Source: Sphingobacterium multivorum
GTDB lineage: Bacteria; Bacteroidota; Bacteroidia; Sphingobacteriales; Sphingobacteriaceae
Reading direction: 5' to 3'
NCBI RefSeq assembly: GCF_039511225.1
Contig: NZ_CP154261.1
Location: 5,208,001 to 5,272,000 of the forward strand
DNA: 64,000 nucleotides
Both the position numbers and the translations under genes were made by a program. This document shows, piece by piece, positions 25,628-34,367 of the stretch. The notes under the pieces are model-generated. The model ran no database searches, was not told the origin of the DNA, and saw only the letters and a program-made list of their open reading frames with translations. Numbering within the stretch: the first letter of the stretch is position 1; each line of letters opens with the position of its first letter.

Positions 25628-25791
25628 CTTTCGCCTCTTTCCTTCTCAGCCCTAGCTTCTTTCACGCGATCATTTAATTTTGAAAATTCATCGTCAGACT
25701 CAATTTTTATTTTCGTACCACCTAGTGCTTTTAGTACCGCTTTAATCTTTTTTACTTCAGGAGATTCTATTTGAAATGATAATGTTGTCAT
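25597..25791 (-). CDS. Orphan YefM/RelB-like antitoxin remnant (64 aa)
   Basis: The frame starting with ATG at 25791, preceded by AAAGGGGT, encodes MTTLSFQIESPEVKKIKAVL, then LKALGGTKIKIESDDE and a charged helix. This resembles small Bacteroidota antitoxins paired with YoeB/RelE toxins. The last residues (NQVFKIFWR) are an out-of-frame reading of the toxin remnant DNA, so the natural toxin-binding tail appears lost. An upstream ATG at 25824 adds 11 residues but lies before the ribosome site. It sits between pth and the blaR-like terminator. Whether the peptide is made is unknown. Confidence 0.6.
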   Translation of the reverse strand: MTTLSFQIESPEVKKIKAVLKALGGTKIKIESDDEFSKLNDRVKEARAEKERGESNQVFKIFWR

Positions 25792-25830
25792 ACCCCTTTC
25801 GTTTTTACAAAAAAACAACTCCATAAACAG

Positions 25831-25855
25831 AAAAAGCCGAATATATCGGCTTTTT
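25831..25855. terminator. terminator downstream of the blaR1-like gene
   Basis: AAAAAGCCGA (25831-25840) pairs perfectly with TCGGCTTTTT (25846-25855), loop ATATA. It lies about 40 bases after the BlaR1-like stop on the minus strand and separates that operon from the toxin-antitoxin remnant. Confidence 0.85.
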
Positions 25856-25893
25856 CTTGTGTAAGTCTTGTACTTTTATTGTATCGACCTTGT

Positions 25894-28104
25894 CTATTTC
25901 TTAATCGCTTCACCTTGTTCCTTCCCCAACTCAGTCTTAATTACTTTTCTCACTTTTCCCGATAGACGGTCCTTTACATCAGAAGATATTTCAGGGTGTT
26001 CCTTTACATAAGACTTGGTGTTCACAATGATGACGCCATTATCCGCCTGATCACCATATAGTGCAGTAGCATTTTGATCTTTTAAGATCGTAATGTTATC
26101 AATTGTATTCGGATCCAAATCTTTGATTTTTTTGTCTGCGGCAATTTCTCCGTCGACAACAAATAGTGGATTGCCCTTAGCTCCATGAACTCCGCGAAAT
26201 TTAATATTACGGGCAGCGACTTTTCCAGATCCATCATCTGTCAATCCGATGATATTTCCAGGGATTCCCTGCGCTCGGCCCTTGAGCTCGGGTTCGTTCG
26301 CATCTTCTTTTTTATAACCCATTACAACAACTTCCGAGAGGTTTCCATTCACCTTCATCTTGTCAACGTTACCTGCATCTTCTTTTTTATCATAAGTAAA
26401 AGTAAGGGTCTGATTTGTGATCTTTGGTGAACCGTTTTTCTTCAACTTAACAAGAATAACTCCGTTCTTCCCTTTTTCACCATATATTGATGCAGCATTA
26501 TTTTTAATCACATCAATCGATTGGATTTCCGTCCCCGGAATGGCAGACATAATGGTTGAATTAACTTCCTTTCCTTCCACAATATAAAGCGGTTCACTTC
26601 TAGGGTCTGCATTGGCACGAACCTCTATCCCAATAGTATTTCCTTTCAATCTAGTCGCGTCTTTACCAATATGAGCTCCTTCTTTCAATTTCACTTCAAG
26701 GATGCCATCTTTTCCAACATCCTCACCATACTTATCAATAGCAGCCTTACCTTGTAATACCGAGACTGACGCTATAGCATTTGGATCGATATCATCTACA
26801 GTAAAAGTTTTTTCCTGCACAATACCATTCATAACACAGCGTAATTTCTTTTGCGCTATATCCGAATGTTGTTGCATCTCGACAGTATTGGCCAAAATTG
26901 CTCCGCCAGCAATATCGATTGAAGACTTCGTCCGATACTTGATCAGATCACTATCATTCGAAAACCAGTACTTTGCCAGTTTTCCTTCAGGAATAGCCAA
27001 AAACTCCGCTTTAGAGACCAATTTATTATCCACAAAATACTTTTGATCTTTAGAGAAATCAATAGCGGATCTCTTGATTTCCTTAAAATCTTTTGTCTCC
27101 ACTTGATTTGCTTTAGCCAAAGTATCCGTTAACGAAGCAGCCTTCATATTTGATTGATCTGTCTGAGATCTTAAATCAACTGTTGGCAACGGAATAGGCA
27201 GTACAGTTTCATTTGCCTTCTCAACTACCCCCTCAATACTACCCTCCGCTTTACTCACTGTAAATGCTGCTCCCGTCAACAAAAATATGGGTAAAAGAAA
27301 GGCGTATTTACTAAGCTCTATTTTCGATGATCGCTTCTTGTTCATCATCATAATACGACGTTTTAAAAGTTTAAAATTAAATTGATTGCTCAATCCTACT
27401 GAAGTGCCCTTTTTGGACACATTCAATAGGCTGTATTGGTACGTCTGCTTGTCAATTCCTTTATCGAGAACCTGTTGATCAGTCAAGAACTCCAAATTTT
27501 GGCGAATGGCCCTGCGCATGAGCCAGACGAAAGGATTGTACCAACAACACACCAATATCATTTCAAACAATAAAATATCCAAGCTGTGAAGGCCTTTCAC
27601 ATGAATATCCTCATGCTTAAAAATATCTTTTAGCTCAGCATCCAGATGCTGGTCTTTGTTAACATAGATTTTATTCAAAAACGAAAATGGAACAATAGGA
27701 ATCAGGACATTCCGGAATAGGTACGTCCGCCATTGATCGGACGTCGAATTCAGATGGATCCGTAATAAACTCACTAATTGGAATACAAATTTTAAGAACA
27801 ATAAAACGGCACCGGCCACAAAAACGATTTCCACCAACCTTCCTAACGTCAGCTGACGTTGAACCTCCGGTTCCATCATATAAAGCGAAATCTGCTCGCC
27901 TACCACCCCTATATTCAATCCACGCTGTACAAACAAAGACTTTAAATCCAAAAATGGATACAGAAAAGCAAATAGCCCTCCCACTAAAAAGTAGGCTCTA
28001 TTTAAAAAATAGAATGTCAAGCCTTTCAATAGTCCAATATATCCCAGATAGATAATACCCAACAACAGATTGACTTGTATAATATAGGTTAGTAGACTTT
28101 CCAT
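25894..28104 (-). CDS. BlaR1-like M56 metallopeptidase with TonB-plug-like repeats
   Basis: The 736-residue protein starts with an M56/BlaR1 membrane region: helices, then the zinc protease motif HEDIH at residues 164-168 and CCWYNPFVWLMRRAIRQNLE. Another membrane segment lies at about 267-287. Instead of a beta-lactam sensor domain, the outer part carries three related segments of the receptor-plug type: SVSVLQGKAAIDKYGE, IDVIKNNAASIYGEKGKNGV and ITILKDQNATALYGDQADNGV. This architecture occurs in Bacteroidota BlaR1 homologues, and its ligand is unknown. BlaR1 proteins relay a signal that inactivates BlaI. The gene lies 4 bases after the BlaI-like gene. No beta-lactamase gene is adjacent. Confidence 0.88.
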   Translation of the reverse strand: MESLLTYIIQVNLLLGIIYLGYIGLLKGLTFYFLNRAYFLVGGLFAFLYPFLDLKSLFVQRGLNIGVVGEQISLYMMEPEVQRQLTLGRLVEIVFVAGAVLLFLKFVFQLVSLLRIHLNSTSDQWRTYLFRNVLIPIVPFSFLNKIYVNKDQHLDAELKDIFKHEDIHVKGLHSLDILLFEMILVCCWYNPFVWLMRRAIRQNLEFLTDQQVLDKGIDKQTYQYSLLNVSKKGTSVGLSNQFNFKLLKRRIMMMNKKRSSKIELSKYAFLLPIFLLTGAAFTVSKAEGSIEGVVEKANETVLPIPLPTVDLRSQTDQSNMKAASLTDTLAKANQVETKDFKEIKRSAIDFSKDQKYFVDNKLVSKAEFLAIPEGKLAKYWFSNDSDLIKYRTKSSIDIAGGAILANTVEMQQHSDIAQKKLRCVMNGIVQEKTFTVDDIDPNAIASVSVLQGKAAIDKYGEDVGKDGILEVKLKEGAHIGKDATRLKGNTIGIEVRANADPRSEPLYIVEGKEVNSTIMSAIPGTEIQSIDVIKNNAASIYGEKGKNGVILVKLKKNGSPKITNQTLTFTYDKKEDAGNVDKMKVNGNLSEVVVMGYKKEDANEPELKGRAQGIPGNIIGLTDDGSGKVAARNIKFRGVHGAKGNPLFVVDGEIAADKKIKDLDPNTIDNITILKDQNATALYGDQADNGVIIVNTKSYVKEHPEISSDVKDRLSGKVRKVIKTELGKEQGEAIKK

Positions 28105-28108
28105 GCTA

Positions 28109-28471
28109 TTAAGATTTATTATGCTTAATCATGTCCATAATCTCCTTTAACTCATCGGCGGTCAGTTTTTCTTCCTGTACAAAAAAGGAAACCATTTCCT
28201 TATAGGAATTTTTGAAATAATCGCCCACAAAGGAATTCATAAACTTAGCCTTATAATCTTCCTCACTCACCATCGGCTCATAGCGTTTGGCATTGGCATA
28301 GCGTACTGCCTTCACAAAAGCCTTGCGCTCCAGATTCTTTACTGTCGAAGCCAAAGTCGTATAAGGCATCTTCTCACCTTTTACATTATCCAAGATCTCT
28401 TTTATAAAACCTCCATTGAGGCTCCAAATCGATTGCATTGCCTGCTCTTCCTGTGCTGTTAATTTTTCCAT
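28109..28471 (-). CDS. BlaI/MecI-family transcriptional repressor
   Basis: The 120-residue protein is a winged-helix repressor. Its N-terminal helices (MEKLTAQEEQAMQSIWSLNG) lead to the recognition region MPYTTLASTVKNLERKAFVK and a C-terminal dimerisation helix region. BlaI proteins are cleaved or released when their BlaR1 partner is activated. It precedes the BlaR1-like gene by 4 bases, the usual regulator pair. A 15-bp palindrome between the promoter elements upstream is a good candidate for its own operator, suggesting autorepression. Confidence 0.93.
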   Translation of the reverse strand: MEKLTAQEEQAMQSIWSLNGGFIKEILDNVKGEKMPYTTLASTVKNLERKAFVKAVRYANAKRYEPMVSEEDYKAKFMNSFVGDYFKNSYKEMVSFFVQEEKLTADELKEIMDMIKHNKS

Positions 28472-28806
28472 ATCTTTATCTTCCTTTTTCTAATCTACCA
28501 CTAATCTACGAATAATTCGTAAATACCAAAAACATTTTTTATCCCCTTTGTGATCTTCACGCAAATAGGGATTTTGTAACCCCTTAAAAAAAAGAAATAG
28601 CTCATTTCCTGCGCATTTAAACTCAAATCCGACGAATATAAGTTAGCTGGCAAAAAATTTGTTATACGTTTATTTTAATTCTAAATTCATTCATAAATCG
28701 CTTCATCAATGGAAAGAACAGGATATTCACTGTGTAAAATTGATAGCAATCAGTCGCACCGTTCACTCCAAAAGGAGATGGTTTAACACAAATACAAGAA
28801 AGATAA
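28472..28806. other. 335-bp divergent intergenic region upstream of blaI
   Basis: It holds the blaI-like promoter and operator at 28490-28532. The remainder up to 28806 is AT-rich. No -7 box was found on the plus strand for the zinc-ribbon gene, and no ORF or RNA gene was recognised. Confidence 0.55.
28490..28532 (-). promoter_or_regulatory. blaI-blaR promoter with overlapping palindromic operator
   Basis: On the minus strand TTTTTG (28532-28527), an 18-base spacer and TAGATTAG (28508-28501, one mismatch to TAnnTTTG) form a promoter. The spacer and -7 box contain the perfect palindrome TACGAATAATTCGTA (28507-28521). An 11-base direct repeat, CTAATCTACCA (28490-28500) and CTAATCTACGA (28501-28511) on the plus strand, adds a second half site. 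Repressor binding here would block RNA polymerase. Assignment to BlaI is inferred from position. Confidence 0.65.
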
Positions 28807-30177
28807 ATGGCTAAAAATATCAAAGCGATCAAATGTCCGCATTGTGGCAGTATAAAAATTACCACATTACGCCCCGATTATTACAAATGCGACAGCTGTG
28901 GAACTGAATTTTTTCTGGATAGTGATGATATCAATATCAACCACAACTATAACTACCCACGCAACAACCAAGATCAATATAAAGCCATACGGATTGTATT
29001 ATTTGCTGTTGTGGGCTTTATTGCGCTGATGTTTGTCATTGGAGCCCTAAGTGCTCTATTTTCCAAAAAGCCAGCGCCTAATTATTCAACTTACAGCACT
29101 TCCAATACAGCAGAGAAAAAAGAAGAAGCCCAACCGCTGGAATGGAATTACGCAAGCAACACGCTATTTTTGGATAAAGATAATACGCCACATATCGTCG
29201 TCGTCGGTAATGTCGGAACCTTCAGGGGTCGAATGGACGAAGGCAAGGACAATAAGGTGTATATTGGGCTCTTCGATCCAAAAACAGGTAAGAAAGAATG
29301 GGTTAAGACTTTGATGGAAACTCCCGTCGAACTGTCGAGCAGCGACGTCAAACTTCAGGTATTTGAAGATCAGCATCTTTATATCATCGTCAAATCCAAA
29401 TACATTTATCAGCTAGACAGAAATACGCTCACTTATAAAAGTGTCCTAGAGAACTATGTAAAAGATGCTCCATCTTTAAGCACGGGCATCGCTAAAGTTG
29501 AATTTAAATACGAAGACTATGGCTCTGCCTATCAAATTGTCAACAATGAAGGACAAAACCTAGCTTATTACCCCTTAATTAACAAATCTATTCCCGATAA
29601 ACAGCTGTACGATGAAAGAAGGAAAAAGCTGCCCAACCCAACAACAAAAACGGATTTTACCTTTTCAAGCAAATCCAGTTATTATCCAGAAGAAAAAATC
29701 CAGTTGATCCAGTACAGTTACCAATATCAATATGGGTTTCCAAAAGATAGCCCCCGCTTTTCCTGGGATAAGGATTACGGCGGATCAGGTATTTTTACCG
29801 ACCGCGATCCATACAAAAAGGTCTTGATAAATCCATGGCAATTTAAAGGAGCCCGTCTGATCAGTTTCAAAGACTTTACACCGGGCAGACTTTACTTCCA
29901 GCCCGTAGTGGTTGCTCAAAATGACAAAACACTTCTCATTGCGTATAAACCAACACCTGCTGAGGACGATCCCATACAGATCCAGTTGCTGGATATAGCA
30001 ACGGGGGCCATACAAAAAACGATCAGCACAGACCTGAAGTCCATTTATGGAAATGGATGCCTGTTAAAGGATGGTTTTATTGTAAAAGACGCGAGCAACT
30101 ATTATTATTTTGATAATAATGGCAAACAAATCAACAAGTTTGAAGGGTATAACCCCAAATTCGACACACTAAATTAA
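28807..30177 (+). CDS. Zinc-ribbon, single-TM protein with propeller-like C-terminal region
   Basis: The 456-residue protein begins with a zinc ribbon (Cys10, Cys13, Cys28, Cys31 in IKCPHCGS and YKCDSCGTEF). After a short Asn/Asp-rich stretch, a membrane helix lies at about 63-88. The remaining ~350 residues have repeated strand patterns resembling PQQ/WD-type propellers (NTPHIVVVGNVGTF, DDPIQIQLLDIATGAIQKT). I do not recognise a named family. It is followed after 5 bases by the SPFH-SHOCT gene, so the two probably work together. Topology with the ribbon in the cytoplasm and the propeller outside is inference. Confidence 0.8.
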   Translation: MAKNIKAIKCPHCGSIKITTLRPDYYKCDSCGTEFFLDSDDININHNYNYPRNNQDQYKAIRIVLFAVVGFIALMFVIGALSALFSKKPAPNYSTYSTSNTAEKKEEAQPLEWNYASNTLFLDKDNTPHIVVVGNVGTFRGRMDEGKDNKVYIGLFDPKTGKKEWVKTLMETPVELSSSDVKLQVFEDQHLYIIVKSKYIYQLDRNTLTYKSVLENYVKDAPSLSTGIAKVEFKYEDYGSAYQIVNNEGQNLAYYPLINKSIPDKQLYDERRKKLPNPTTKTDFTFSSKSSYYPEEKIQLIQYSYQYQYGFPKDSPRFSWDKDYGGSGIFTDRDPYKKVLINPWQFKGARLISFKDFTPGRLYFQPVVVAQNDKTLLIAYKPTPAEDDPIQIQLLDIATGAIQKTISTDLKSIYGNGCLLKDGFIVKDASNYYYFDNNGKQINKFEGYNPKFDTLN

Positions 30178-30182
30178 ACACT

Positions 30183-31190
30183 ATGGGACTATTTAATCTT
30201 TTTAACAACCAGCTTTCTGAGGTCATTGAGTGGAAAAACCAGGATCCCCGCTTATTATGGTATAAATTTCCATCTGAAAGGAATGAGATCAAAAATTCCA
30301 GTAAACTGATCCTTGCTCCAGGGCAGGGCTGCATCCTCGTCTACGAAGGAAAAGGTGAAAACTTGCTGACCGAGGCAGGTACATACAATCTGAAAACGGA
30401 CAACCATCCATTCTTTACTACTTTAGCACGTTTGCGGCAAAACTTTGAATCAGAACATAAGCTCTACATTTACTTTTTCCGTACAGCCGCTATTGTCAAT
30501 CAATCTTGGGGAACGGGAACACCTATTAAATATATCGACCCCCATTACAATTTACCGATAGAAATTGGCTTGAATGGTACGTTCTCTTACCTCATCAAGG
30601 AACCGGTACATTTCTATAAAAACATTGTGGCTAATCAAAATACGGTTAGCACAGCTGATATTCAAGACATCATCAATAATCGGATCCCCCAACAAATTAT
30701 TGCGCAGATTGCACAAAAGAAACTGGGTTACAATGAGATTGACAGTCAACTGGGATTACTTTCCAACGACATCAAGACCGCGGTTACACAAGACTTTAAT
30801 GATCTTGGCCTCGACATTACGGATTTCAAAATCCTAGGAACTCAATTTGATGCCAATACACAACGAAGAATTGGAGAAATCGCCGATTTAAGCACACAAA
30901 ATCAAGCAGCACTACAGGCAGGTCTGAGCTATGTTGAATTAGAAAAATTACGGGCACTACGCGACGCAGCTAAAAATGAAGGCGGAATTGCAGGTGTAGG
31001 TGCACAACTGGGAGTCGGTATGGAACTCGGAAAGCAATTCGACCTTCAAAAAGAGGAGATCAAAGATCATATTCAGCAAGAGGGTGACTTTGTCGAGAAA
31101 CTCCAAAAGCTGCAGCTGCTGCTTCGTGAGAATATCATTACCCAAGAAGAATTCGACACATTAAAAAAACAGATTCTCAATAAAATCTAG
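30183..31190 (+). CDS. SPFH-domain protein with C-terminal SHOCT motif
   Basis: The 335-residue protein resembles the YdjI/virion-core-like SPFH group. Its N-terminus (SEVIEWKNQDPRLLWYKFP) is followed by a band-7 core (LILAPGQGCILVYEGKGENL) and a helical region with DFNDLGLDITDFKILGTQFD. A Gly/Ala segment precedes the last ~30 residues (VEKLQKLQLLLRENIITQEE), a SHOCT motif. SPFH proteins form oligomeric rings on membranes. There is no clear membrane helix of its own, so the upstream and downstream membrane proteins may anchor it. It starts 5 bases after the zinc-ribbon gene. Confidence 0.85.
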   Translation: MGLFNLFNNQLSEVIEWKNQDPRLLWYKFPSERNEIKNSSKLILAPGQGCILVYEGKGENLLTEAGTYNLKTDNHPFFTTLARLRQNFESEHKLYIYFFRTAAIVNQSWGTGTPIKYIDPHYNLPIEIGLNGTFSYLIKEPVHFYKNIVANQNTVSTADIQDIINNRIPQQIIAQIAQKKLGYNEIDSQLGLLSNDIKTAVTQDFNDLGLDITDFKILGTQFDANTQRRIGEIADLSTQNQAALQAGLSYVELEKLRALRDAAKNEGGIAGVGAQLGVGMELGKQFDLQKEEIKDHIQQEGDFVEKLQKLQLLLRENIITQEEFDTLKKQILNKI

Positions 31191-31316
31191 TGTATTACGG
31201 GAGATTCAACCTTAAAAGTGATAGCTATCCCATGAGACCTTTTAAAATGTAAATCGGTACGATTCAGCTCAATATACTGAGGTCAATCCATTCACAACCC
31301 ATAAATTAATTCAGCT

Positions 31317-31562
31317 ATGAAATATATATTCGGCATATTATTCACACTGGTGATCCTTTTCGTTGCCACCTATTTCCTTTTGGGACTTTGGGGCATTAAG
31401 CTATTGGAGGCGGAAAACTTCAGCAAAATATTGTGGACTACAGGAATTTTGACACTAACGTCCATTATTCTGGTTTGTTTTGTCATACTACCTTTTTTCG
31501 GATCGGGCAAACACGGCAACTACGAAGACAAAGGAAAGGTTGCGCAACGAAAAATAGATTGA
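31317..31562 (+). CDS. Small two-helix membrane protein (81 aa)
   Basis: The protein has two hydrophobic segments (YIFGILFTLVILFVATYFLL and LWTTGILTLTSIILVCFVIL) and a short charged tail (GNYEDKGKVAQRKID). No family was recognised. It lies 126 bases after the SPFH gene on the same strand and before citrate synthase, so it may be the third member of the cluster. It could be expressed separately. A good hydrophobic pattern and clean ends support a real gene. Confidence 0.65.
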   Translation: MKYIFGILFTLVILFVATYFLLGLWGIKLLEAENFSKILWTTGILTLTSIILVCFVILPFFGSGKHGNYEDKGKVAQRKID

Positions 31563-31702
31563 TATTTTTGCAGAATAAGATAATGTTAAATTTGAATAAA
31601 TTATTTGCTTATTTAAGTAAATAATTCGTGAATATTATCCAAAATGACGCAGTCATGTCATTTTAATTCCAAAAGAACTTTCAATTTTAAATATCAAATA
31701 GT

Positions 31703-31710
31703 TAAATTTG
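31703..31710 (+). promoter_or_regulatory. candidate -7 box for citrate synthase
   Basis: TAAATTTG matches TAnnTTTG and lies 42 bases before the gltA start. No exact TTTG was found at the expected -33 distance (TTTC about 20 bases upstream). Confidence 0.4.
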
Positions 31711-31752
31711 TGAGATTAGCATAACAAATCAGATATAAGATAATATATAAAC

Positions 31753-33039
31753 ATGTCAGATAAAGCATCTATAAATTTAGACGGCACTTCGTATGACCTT
31801 CCGGTCATTGTCGGTACTGAAAATGAAAAAGCAGTTGATATTTCCAAATTAAGAGATCTAAGCGGATTTATTACGTTAGACCCAGGATACAAAAATACAG
31901 GTGCAACGAAAAGTGCGATTACTTTCCTTGACGGTGAAAAAGGCATATTGAGATATAGAGGATATCCAATTGAACAATTGGCGGAGAAATCGACTTTCTT
32001 GGAAGTTGCTTATTTGTTGATTTATGGAGAACTTCCTAAAAAAGAGGTATTGGAGAAATTCAGAGCTGACATCAAAAAGCAAATGATGATTCACGAAGAC
32101 ATGAAAAACTTCTTCGCTGGATTCCCATCCAAATCTCACCCAATGGGCCAGCTTTCGTGTTTAGTAGGCGCATTATCGGCATTTTACCCAGAATCTTTAA
32201 ATCCAAACTTAACTGACGAAGAAGAGGATCAAACGATCATCAATCTTTTGGCAAAAATGCCTACGATCGTTTCCTGGATTCAAAAGAAATCGTTGGGTCA
32301 TCCTGTCGTTTATCCAAAAAACAACCTTGGTTACATTGACAACTTCTTAAACATGCTGTTTGGAGAAGTGAATGATGAAAAAACATTCGATCCTGTGGTG
32401 ATTGATGCCATGCACAAATTGTTGATTTTACATGCTGATCATGAGCAAAACTGTTCGACATCTACTGTTCGCATCGTTGGTTCATCCAATGCAAACCTTT
32501 ATGCATCTGTTGCATCGGGTATCAATGCATTATGGGGACCATTACATGGTGGTGCAAACCAAGCTGTAATCGAGATGTTAGAAGCCATTAAAAATGATGG
32601 TGGTGATGCTGAAAAATATCTTGCTAAAGCAAAAGACAAAAACGACCCTTTCCGTCTGATGGGATTCGGTCACCGCGTTTACAAAAACTTCGACCCTCGC
32701 GCTAAGATCATCAAAAAAGCATGTGACGACATCTTGGAAAAATTAGGCGTTCAAGATCCGGTATTGGATATCGCTAAAAGACTCGAAGAAGCAGCATTGA
32801 ATGACCAATACTTCATCGACAGAAAACTTTATCCGAATGTTGACTTTTATTCAGGTATCATCTACCGTGCATTAGGTTTCAAAGCAGATATGTTTACCGT
32901 ATTATTTGCTTTAGGCCGTCTACCAGGATGGATTGCACAATGGAAAGAAATGCGTGAAAACAAAGAGCCTATCGGTCGTCCTAGACAAGTATACGTTGGC
33001 CACACAGAACGCGACTACGTTGAATTTTCAAATCGTTAA
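31753..33039 (+). CDS. gltA: Citrate synthase
   Basis: The 428-residue enzyme condenses oxaloacetate and acetyl-CoA to citrate at the entry of the TCA cycle. It is the hexameric Gram-negative-like type with an N-terminal extension. Active-site residues lie in WGPLHGGANQA (His265), MGFGHRVYKNFDPR (His307) and the later aspartate in LYPNVDFYSG. The C-terminus GHTERDYVEFSNR is typical. It has its own promoter candidate and terminator and lies just upstream of the complex I genes. Confidence 0.97.
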   Translation: MSDKASINLDGTSYDLPVIVGTENEKAVDISKLRDLSGFITLDPGYKNTGATKSAITFLDGEKGILRYRGYPIEQLAEKSTFLEVAYLLIYGELPKKEVLEKFRADIKKQMMIHEDMKNFFAGFPSKSHPMGQLSCLVGALSAFYPESLNPNLTDEEEDQTIINLLAKMPTIVSWIQKKSLGHPVVYPKNNLGYIDNFLNMLFGEVNDEKTFDPVVIDAMHKLLILHADHEQNCSTSTVRIVGSSNANLYASVASGINALWGPLHGGANQAVIEMLEAIKNDGGDAEKYLAKAKDKNDPFRLMGFGHRVYKNFDPRAKIIKKACDDILEKLGVQDPVLDIAKRLEEAALNDQYFIDRKLYPNVDFYSGIIYRALGFKADMFTVLFALGRLPGWIAQWKEMRENKEPIGRPRQVYVGHTERDYVEFSNR

Positions 33040-33062
33040 TCCGATTTCGATTTATATCCTTA

Positions 33063-33087
33063 AAAAGCATCCCTCGGGGATGCTTTT
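33063..33087 (+). terminator. terminator of gltA
   Basis: AAAAGCATCCC (33063-33073) pairs with GGGATGCTTTT (33077-33087) around a 3-base loop, 24 bases after the citrate synthase stop. Confidence 0.88.
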
Positions 33088-33240
33088 ATATTTTTATCCG
33101 AACTAACATGGAGGACTTTACAGCTGTCCGAAACCATCCGCCCGAACACTATAGGATGCCTCGTCGTTACGTTATTGTCACGATAATCTACTTGTTAAGT
33201 ATATTTTAATTTTTCCTTATCTAAATTCCCTGTTTTTCGT

Positions 33241-33248
33241 TAAGTTTG
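33241..33248 (+). promoter_or_regulatory. candidate -7 box for the nuoH-N operon
   Basis: TAAGTTTG matches TAnnTTTG and lies 42 bases before the nuoH start codon. No clear -33 element accompanies it. Confidence 0.35.
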
Positions 33249-33290
33249 CGTATTCATTGGTCTCTTATTAAAAATCATTATAAATAAGAC

Positions 33291-34364
33291 TTGTTAGAAA
33301 CAATACTACATATCTTGGTTCCCATTGCTATTTTCACTTTTATAGCAGCCTTTACCTTATTTGCAGTATATGCCGAGCGTAAGATCGCGGGATTTGTACA
33401 AGATCGTCTAGGACCGATGGAAACAGGAAAGTATGGCAGTCTCCAAACGATTGCCGACATTCTCAAATTATTACAAAAAGAATTAATCACCCCCTCATCG
33501 GCCGATAAAATACTCTTTAGAGTTGCTCCTATCGTTATTTTCGTTGCTGTATTTACAGGTTTTGCCGTTATTCCCTGGGCCAAAGATTTTATCCCGGCGG
33601 ATACACATACAGACTTGTTCTTTATTATGGCCATCATCTCCATTGATGCTTTGGGCATTTTAATGGCAGGTTGGGGATCTAACAACAAATATTCTTTATT
33701 GGGTTCCATGCGTGCCATTGCACAGATGGTGTCCTATGAAATACCGGTAGGCCTTTCGCTGATTGCTGTAGTGATGCTAACCCAAACCCTAAATTTGAAT
33801 GAAATCGCCATTGGACAAGGAATTCTAACTCATGGAAGCATTAAATTCTTTGGTTTTTGGGAAGTCAATGAGATCGGAGGCCTTTTCGCCTGGAACATCT
33901 TTCAGGCCCCACATTTGATTATTACCTACATCATATTCTTTATTGCTACCCTTGCCGAGTGTAATCGTGCACCCTTTGATATCCCGGAAGCCGAATCTGA
34001 GTTAGTTGGCGGTTTCCATACAGAATATGGGGGCATACAATTTGCCTTTATCTTTTTGGCAGAGTATGCCATGATGTTTTTGGTATCGATGTTGGGAGTT
34101 GTTCTCTTCTTAGGCGCTTGGAATACACCATTACCAAACATAGGTGCAATACGTTTGGCCGATTGGACCACGGGTTTAGTGTGGGGAATATTTTGGACAT
34201 TAGCCAAATCATTATTTATTGTTGGTATCCAAATGTGGATTCGATGGACATTACCACGGTTACGTGCAGACCAGCTGATGAGTTTATGTTGGAAAGTATT
34301 GACACCGCTGGCTTTTCTTTGTATGGCCATCTCTGCAATTTGGCGAATTTTAGTTATAGCATAG
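33291..34364 (+). CDS. nuoH: NADH-quinone oxidoreductase subunit H
   Basis: The 357-residue membrane subunit links the quinone-binding site to the proton-pumping arm of complex I. It has about eight helices and the conserved DIPEAESELVGGFHTEYGGI loop near the quinone cavity. The start is TTG; no ATG is nearby in frame and the N-terminal strand (LETILHILVPIAIFTF) fits. It opens the nuoH-I-J-K-L-M-N run, and none of nuoA-G precedes it; gltA with a terminator is upstream instead. Confidence 0.95.
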   Translation: MLETILHILVPIAIFTFIAAFTLFAVYAERKIAGFVQDRLGPMETGKYGSLQTIADILKLLQKELITPSSADKILFRVAPIVIFVAVFTGFAVIPWAKDFIPADTHTDLFFIMAIISIDALGILMAGWGSNNKYSLLGSMRAIAQMVSYEIPVGLSLIAVVMLTQTLNLNEIAIGQGILTHGSIKFFGFWEVNEIGGLFAWNIFQAPHLIITYIIFFIATLAECNRAPFDIPEAESELVGGFHTEYGGIQFAFIFLAEYAMMFLVSMLGVVLFLGAWNTPLPNIGAIRLADWTTGLVWGIFWTLAKSLFIVGIQMWIRWTLPRLRADQLMSLCWKVLTPLAFLCMAISAIWRILVIA

Positions 34365-34367
34365 GAT

